Origin: Fictibacillus macauensis ZFHKF-1
Lineage (GTDB): Bacteria > Bacillota > Bacilli > Bacillales > Fictibacillaceae
Assembly: GCF_000269865.1 (NCBI RefSeq)
Contig: NZ_AKKV01000024.1
Span: 280,681-344,680, forward strand
Reading direction: 5' to 3'
Length of the DNA stretch: 64,000 nucleotides
The stretch's first letter is position 1. Each line of letters opens with the position of its first letter. Positions 60,499 to 64,000 of the stretch are shown here, in pieces. The position numbers and the translations under genes are program-made. The notes under the pieces were generated by a model, which was given only the letters and a program-made list of their open reading frames with translations, did no database searches and was not told the DNA's origin.

Positions 60499-60580
60499 CT
60501 ATACAACCAGCTTGCTGACCGCTATGGCTACGTTCGTACACAATAGCAAACACTACTACAAGAAGAAAGGTGGATCTATC

Positions 60581-61717
60581 ATGATTGTCTTACAACTTGC
60601 GATCATCTTAATTGCATCAAAAGTAGCGGGAAGCATTGCTGTTCGCCTTGGTCAGCCTTCTGTCCTTGGTAAACTTTTAATTGGTATCATCGTTGGGCCT
60701 TCAGTTCTCGGACTAATTGAAGAAACGCACACACTCGAACAGTTTAGTCAGATCGGCGTTATTCTCTTAATGTTCTTAGCCGGTTTAGAAACAGATGTGG
60801 ATGAATTTAAACGAACTGGCAAAGCATCTCTTTTTGTTGGCTTAGGAGGAATCATCGTTCCTTTCGTGTTCGGTTATGCAGCCGGTCTCATCATGCATCT
60901 CACAAGCATAGAATCAGCCTTCCTTGGCCTTTTACTATCCGCTACGAGTGTTAGTATATCTGTGCAGGCTTTAAAGGAAATGAACGCCTTAAAAACGCCA
61001 GAAGGAGCAACCATATTAGGGGCAGCCGTCATTGATGATGTTGTCGTTATTATTGCTCTTGCGTTTCTAATGAGCTTTACAGGGGAAGATGTGCAATTAT
61101 CTATTGTAATCGGTAAAAAGGTTCTCTTTTTCGCAGGCGCCTTGCTGTTCGCTTGGAAAGGTGTTCCCTACTTTTTAAAACGCTTCTCATCACTAAAAGT
61201 ATCTGAAACGGTTGTATCTTCTGCATTAGTTCTCTGTTTCCTCTATGCGTATTTAGCTGAATACACCGGTGTAGCTAATATTATCGGAGCTTATATTGCT
61301 GGCGTTGCCATTAGTGTGACTTCGTTTAAAACCGAAGTATTCGAAAAAGTAGAAACGATTAGCTACGCCATTTTCGTTCCTGTTTTCTTTACATCCATTG
61401 GGGTTACAGCCGAGTTTAAAGGATTGTCTGAACACCTCGTCTTAATTGTAAGCTTAAGTCTCATAGCGATTGCTACAAAATTAATAGGCTCTGGCGTTGG
61501 CGCGCGCTTAGCCGGCTTCAATACGAGCAGCTCCTTAGCGATCGGCTCCGCCATGATCTCCCGTGGTGAAGTCGCACTCATCATTGCATCCATCGGCACA
61601 GCAAGCCATATGCTCTCAGAAAGCATGTTTAGTGCCATCATTGTTGTTGTCTTAGTAACAACGGTTGTTACCCCACCACTCATGAAGCTTTTCTTTAAGG
61701 AAAAAGCTGTCGCATAA
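60581..61717 (+). CDS. CPA2-family Na+(K+)/H+ antiporter
   Basis: 378 residues, about twelve spans, no C-terminal TrkA domain. Features include LGQPSVLGKLLIGIIVGPSV (~25-45), VILLMFLAGLETDVDEFKR (~70), and the ion-binding GAAVIDDVVVIIALAF (~150, paired Asp), then MISRGEVALIIASIG (~325). Close in size to GerN/NapA-type antiporters. It would exchange Na+ or K+ for H+. ATG 60581 follows GAAAGGTGG; a longer frame would run through the leader hairpins. Confidence 0.9.
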   Translation: MIVLQLAIILIASKVAGSIAVRLGQPSVLGKLLIGIIVGPSVLGLIEETHTLEQFSQIGVILLMFLAGLETDVDEFKRTGKASLFVGLGGIIVPFVFGYAAGLIMHLTSIESAFLGLLLSATSVSISVQALKEMNALKTPEGATILGAAVIDDVVVIIALAFLMSFTGEDVQLSIVIGKKVLFFAGALLFAWKGVPYFLKRFSSLKVSETVVSSALVLCFLYAYLAEYTGVANIIGAYIAGVAISVTSFKTEVFEKVETISYAIFVPVFFTSIGVTAEFKGLSEHLVLIVSLSLIAIATKLIGSGVGARLAGFNTSSSLAIGSAMISRGEVALIIASIGTASHMLSESMFSAIIVVVLVTTVVTPPLMKLFFKEKAVA

Positions 61718-61722
61718 TAGAG

Positions 61723-61760
61723 AATAAGAGCTCGTAGCGTTTAGCTACAAGCTCTTATTT
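61723..61760. terminator. Bidirectional terminator
   Basis: AATAAGAGCT/AGCTCTTATT with inner GTAGC/GCTAC. Serves the antiporter and the convergent grpB gene, overlapping the latter's last codons. Confidence 0.85.
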
Positions 61761-62262
61761 ATGTTTGTAGGATCTTTTGTATAAACGCGCTTTTACCGTC
61801 TGTATACTTATACTTATCGCCCTGTGCGTCCTTCGCCATTTCTCTTTTTAACTGTTCGTATGCTTCTCTCGCTTCATCATGCTTGCGTAAATATTCTCTA
61901 AAATAAAGGTGTTCATGTAAGTAAGAATTTTCGCGCTTAAACATATGAATTTGATGCGTTCGCGGCTCACCTTTATTAAAATAGTGACGCTCTGGTAAAA
62001 TGTTCGTCCCCTTATACTCATAACCAAGCCGCTCTAAAGAACGTGCACAGCATTCCCCCTCTTGAAACTGACGAATTTCAATCGCAATATCAATAATCGG
62101 TTTTGCCGCTAAACCTCGTACAGCTGTGCTACCTATATGATGAACAGCAACAACAGCCTCTCCTAACAACTCTTCAATCATCTCTTTTTCTTTCTTAAAT
62201 TCCTTTTCCCACTCTTCTGTCCACGGAACTAAAAAAACTTCACCTTTAGGCAAACCTAGCAT
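61759..62262 (-). CDS. GrpB/UPF0157 family nucleotidyltransferase-like protein
   Basis: 167 residues. The family signature is VFLVPWTEEWEKEFKKEKEM, HHIGSTAVRGLAAKPIIDIA (~40-59), RHYFNKGEPRTHQIHMF and a C-terminal FREYLRKHDEAREAYEQLKR. It belongs to the Pol-beta nucleotidyltransferase superfamily; some relatives modify CoA precursors, most are unknown. ATG 62262 follows GGGGAGGG. Confidence 0.9.
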   Translation of the reverse strand: MLGLPKGEVFLVPWTEEWEKEFKKEKEMIEELLGEAVVAVHHIGSTAVRGLAAKPIIDIAIEIRQFQEGECCARSLERLGYEYKGTNILPERHYFNKGEPRTHQIHMFKRENSYLHEHLYFREYLRKHDEAREAYEQLKREMAKDAQGDKYKYTDGKSAFIQKILQT

Positions 62263-62340
62263 GATTCCCTCCCCTTTCAGTTGGATTATCATACCATTTC
62301 ATGAGATAAGGCGCAATGAACTTTAAAATGACTGAATTGA

Positions 62341-62408
62341 GGGTATACATGACCTTTAGTAAATTCAAGGTCATGAGTATTGGTTGGTTCACCTAGTGCT
62401 GTATACCC
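62341..62408. repeat. Nested inverted repeats between grpB and the tRNA operon
   Basis: Outer arms GGGTATAC (62341-62348) and GTATACCC (62401-62408) enclose an inner hairpin CATGACCTT (62348-62356) / AAGGTCATG (62367-62375). Both are perfect. No T-run follows. Confidence 0.55.
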
Positions 62409-62461
62409 GGATTCTTGACATGAAGAACACCACCATGGAGGCATCATTGTATGAAGAGGAC

Positions 62462-62495
62462 AAAAAAAGAGCTCCTACAATGTGTAGAAACTCTT
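62462..62495 (-). terminator. Terminator of the tRNA operon
   Basis: AGAGTTTCTAC pairs with GTAGGAGCTCT on the minus strand and is followed by seven T. Confidence 0.85.
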
Positions 62496-62511
62496 GATCA
62501 TTAGTATGTAA

Positions 62512-62596
62512 TGGTACCGGTGGTCGGGGTCGAACCGACACTCCCGAAGGAACACGATTTTGAGTCGTGCGCGTCTGCCAATTCCGCCACACCGGC
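62512..62596 (-). tRNA. tRNA-Leu (CAA)
   Basis: Class II tRNA with a variable arm; anticodon stem CACGA/TCGTG with loop CTCAAAA, anticodon CAA. CCA is encoded. Last tRNA of the operon. The B. subtilis trnD cluster, as I recall it, has a second Leu gene here, which is missing. Confidence 0.95.
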
Positions 62597-62649
62597 ATGT
62601 CATTGATCTTTGGCAGTAGATTTAAAAATTCTCCATCTAAAAAAATAAA

Positions 62650-62724
62650 TGGAGGCGGCAACCGGATTCGAACCGGTGAATAAAGGTTTTGCAGACCTTG
62701 GCCTTACCACTTGGCTATGCCGCC
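62650..62724 (-). tRNA. tRNA-Cys (GCA)
   Basis: Anticodon stem AAGGT/ACCTT with loop CTGCAAA. CCA encoded; acceptor GGCGGCA/TGCCGCC pairs fully. Confidence 0.96.
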
Positions 62725-62748
62725 GTATTGATAAAGCATTACTAAAAG

Positions 62749-62823
62749 TGGAGCGGAAGACGGGATTCGAACCCGCGACCCCAACCTTGGCAAGGTTGTA
62801 TTCTACCACTGAACTACTTCCGC
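62749..62823 (-). tRNA. tRNA-Gly (GCC)
   Basis: Anticodon loop TTGCCAA between AACCT and AGGTT-type stem; acceptor GCGGAAG/CTTCCGC, CCA encoded. Confidence 0.96.
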
Positions 62824-62828
62824 ATATC

Positions 62829-62903
62829 TGGCTGGGCTAGCAGGATTCGAACCTACGAGTGACGGAGTCAAAGTCCGTTGCCTTACCACTTGGCTATAGC
62901 CCA
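62829..62903 (-). tRNA. tRNA-Gln (TTG)
   Basis: Anticodon stem ACGGA/TCCGT with loop CTTTGAC; acceptor TGGGCTA/TAGCCCA, CCA encoded. Confidence 0.96.
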
Positions 62904-62909
62904 AAAATA

Positions 62910-62986
62910 TGGGGCGACTGATGGGAATTGAACCCACGAATGCCGGAATCACAATCCGGTGCGTTAACCACTTCGCCACAATCGCC
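62910..62986 (-). tRNA. tRNA-His (GTG)
   Basis: Anticodon stem CCGGA/TCCGG with loop TTGTGAT; the 5' end begins GGCGATT, and CCA is encoded. Confidence 0.95.
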
Positions 62987-62989
62987 ACA

Positions 62990-63063
62990 TGGCAGGGGCA
63001 GTAGGAATCGAACCCACACCAAAGGTTTTGGAGACCTTCGTTCTACCGTTAAACTATGCCCCT
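62990..63063 (-). tRNA. tRNA-Trp (CCA)
   Basis: Anticodon stem AAGGT/ACCTT with loop CTCCAAA; acceptor AGGGGCA/TGCCCCT; CCA end encoded. Confidence 0.96.
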
Positions 63064-63101
63064 AAGTCATAAAATGTGCATGTTTCATAAAAAAATTAAG
63101 A

Positions 63102-63185
63102 TGGTGGAGGGGGACGGATTCGAACCGCCGAACCCTAAGGAGCGGATTTACAGTCCGCCGCGTTTAGCCACTTCGCTACCCCTCC
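63102..63185 (-). tRNA. tRNA-Tyr (GTA)
   Basis: Class II tRNA; anticodon stem GCGGA/TCCGC with loop CTGTAAA; acceptor GGAGGGG/CCCCTCC; CCA encoded. Confidence 0.96.
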
Positions 63186-63239
63186 AAGAGAGACAATAAC
63201 TATTATAAGGTATTCTTTCTAGAATATCAATAGTTTTTG

Positions 63240-63315
<76 letters not shown>

Positions 63316-63321
63316 AAAAAA

Positions 63322-63397
<76 letters not shown>

Positions 63398-63410
63398 AAA
63401 AAGATAAAAA

Positions 63411-63486
63411 TGGCGGACCCGACCGGGATCGAACCGGCGATCTCCTGCGTGACAGGCAGGCATGTTAACCGCTACACCACGGATCC
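63411..63486 (-). tRNA. tRNA-Asp (GTC)
   Basis: Anticodon stem CCTGC/GCAGG with loop CTGTCAC; acceptor GGATCCG/CGGGTCC with one G-T pair; CCA encoded. Confidence 0.95.
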
Positions 63487-63490
63487 ATTT

Positions 63491-63567
<77 letters not shown>

Positions 63568-63586
63568 ATAATGTAAAAGGTATAAA

Positions 63587-63662
63587 TGGTGGAGGATGAC
63601 GGGTTCGAACCGCCGACCCCCTGCTTGTAAGGCAGGTGCTCTCCCAGCTGAGCTAATCCTCC
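63587..63662 (-). tRNA. tRNA-Val (TAC)
   Basis: Anticodon stem CTGC/GCAG with loop CTTACAA; acceptor GGAGGAT/ATCCTCC pairs perfectly, CCA encoded. Its 3' half is the apparent donor of the odd acceptor strand of tRNA-Phe. Confidence 0.96.
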
Positions 63663-63690
63663 AATATAAGTTTCGTTTACTATGTATAAG

Positions 63691-63765
63691 TGGTGACCCG
63701 TACGGGATTCGAACCCGTGTTACCGCCGTGAAAGGGCGGTGTCTTAACCGCTTGACCAACGGGCC
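63691..63765 (-). tRNA. tRNA-Glu (TTC)
   Basis: Anticodon stem CCGCC/GGCGG with loop CTTTCAC; acceptor GGCCCGT/ACGGGTC with one G-T; CCA encoded. Confidence 0.95.
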
Positions 63766-63781
63766 ACTATCGAGAGTTACA

Positions 63782-63872
63782 TGGCGGAGAGCAAGGGATT
63801 TGAACCCTTGATACGCGGTTAACGTATACACGATTTCCAATCGTGCTCCTTCGGCCACTCGGACAGCTCTCC
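63782..63872 (-). tRNA. tRNA-Ser (GGA)
   Basis: Class II tRNA; anticodon stem ACGAT/ATCGT with loop TGGAAA-type around GGA; long variable arm; acceptor GGAGAGC/GCTCTCC; CCA encoded. Confidence 0.95.
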
Positions 63873-63879
63873 AAAAATA

Positions 63880-63954
63880 TGGCTCCACAGGTAGGACTCG
63901 AACCTACGACCGATCGGTTAACAGCCGATAGCTCTACCACTGAGCTACTGTGGA
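63880..63954 (-). tRNA. tRNA-Asn (GTT)
   Basis: Anticodon stem ATCGG/CCGAT with loop CTGTTAA; acceptor TCCACAG/CTGTGGA; CCA encoded. First tRNA after the 5S gene. Confidence 0.95.
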
Positions 63955-63967
63955 ATAATAAAGGTAT

Positions 63968-64000
63968 GCCCGGCAACGTCCTACTCTAACAGGGGGAAGC
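63968..64000 (-). rRNA. 5S ribosomal RNA (3' end only, cut by right edge)
   Basis: The minus strand reads GCTTCCCCCTG then AGAGTAGGACGTTGCCGGGC, the conserved 3' end of Bacillus 5S rRNA. It is 13 bases upstream of tRNA-Asn, so an rrn operon feeds the tRNA cluster. Confidence 0.93.

Overview
The window is a chromosomal segment from a low-GC, spore-forming Firmicute, most likely a member of the Bacillaceae. The evidence is direct: spoVR, prkA, yhbH and a YjcZ-type small protein are present, ribosome binding sites are strong GGAGG types, and the tRNA order Asn-Ser-Glu-Val-fMet-Asp-Phe-Thr-Tyr-Trp-His-Gln-Gly-Cys-Leu matches what I recall of the Bacillus subtilis trnD cluster. The blocks yhcW-(VOC)-yhcX-pgcA and queG-ogt-yhbB-trmL-prkA-yhbH also keep Bacillus neighbourhoods. 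The species cannot be fixed from this alone.

Region 1 (1 to about 10,190) is the early and lysogeny end of a prophage that runs off the left edge. Read leftward from a Cro-like regulator it holds small ORFs, an antirepressor, a zinc-hook ATPase, a RecT/Bet annealing protein, a replisome organiser, an SPP1 G39P-like loader and a DnaB helicase. Read rightward it holds a repressor, a 31-codon ORF and a large serine recombinase. A compact transcription unit with its own promoter and terminator (10200-10414) and a 985-residue superfamily 1 helicase lie at the boundary.

Region 2 (13.5-49 kb) is mostly ordinary core genome: nitroreductase, CMD-family protein, a LysR/SDR divergent pair, dapF, aminopeptidase P, orphan modB, feoA with a feoB split in two, ribD, a DnaD/DnaA-N domain protein, spoVR, membrane proteins, a five-gene envelope operon (ChrB-like, deacetylase, DedA, glycosyltransferase, CorA), two YitT genes, a glutamate symporter, a CNNM/CorC transporter with a damaged MerR regulator, pgcA, yhcX, a FosA-like VOC protein and yhcW.

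Region 3 (49-62.3 kb) holds yhbH and prkA, kept apart by a signal peptidase, a 59-residue protein and the two ends of a decayed group IIC intron that now flank an unrelated membrane-protein gene. Then come trmL, yhbB, ogt, queG, a B3/B4 protein, a copy of a 0.5-kb dispersed repeat, a CPA2 antiporter with a structured leader, and a GrpB-family gene.

Region 4 (62.4-64 kb) is a 15-gene tRNA operon read leftward from a 5S rRNA gene cut by the right edge. Its tRNA-Phe gene has an acceptor stem whose two strands do not pair.

The observations I rate most worth following are the chimeric tRNA-Phe, the two dispersed elements carrying 21-bp-phased GCGCGC arrays, the group IIC intron remnant with foreign contents, the antiporter leader RNA, and the DnaD/DnaA-N domain protein.
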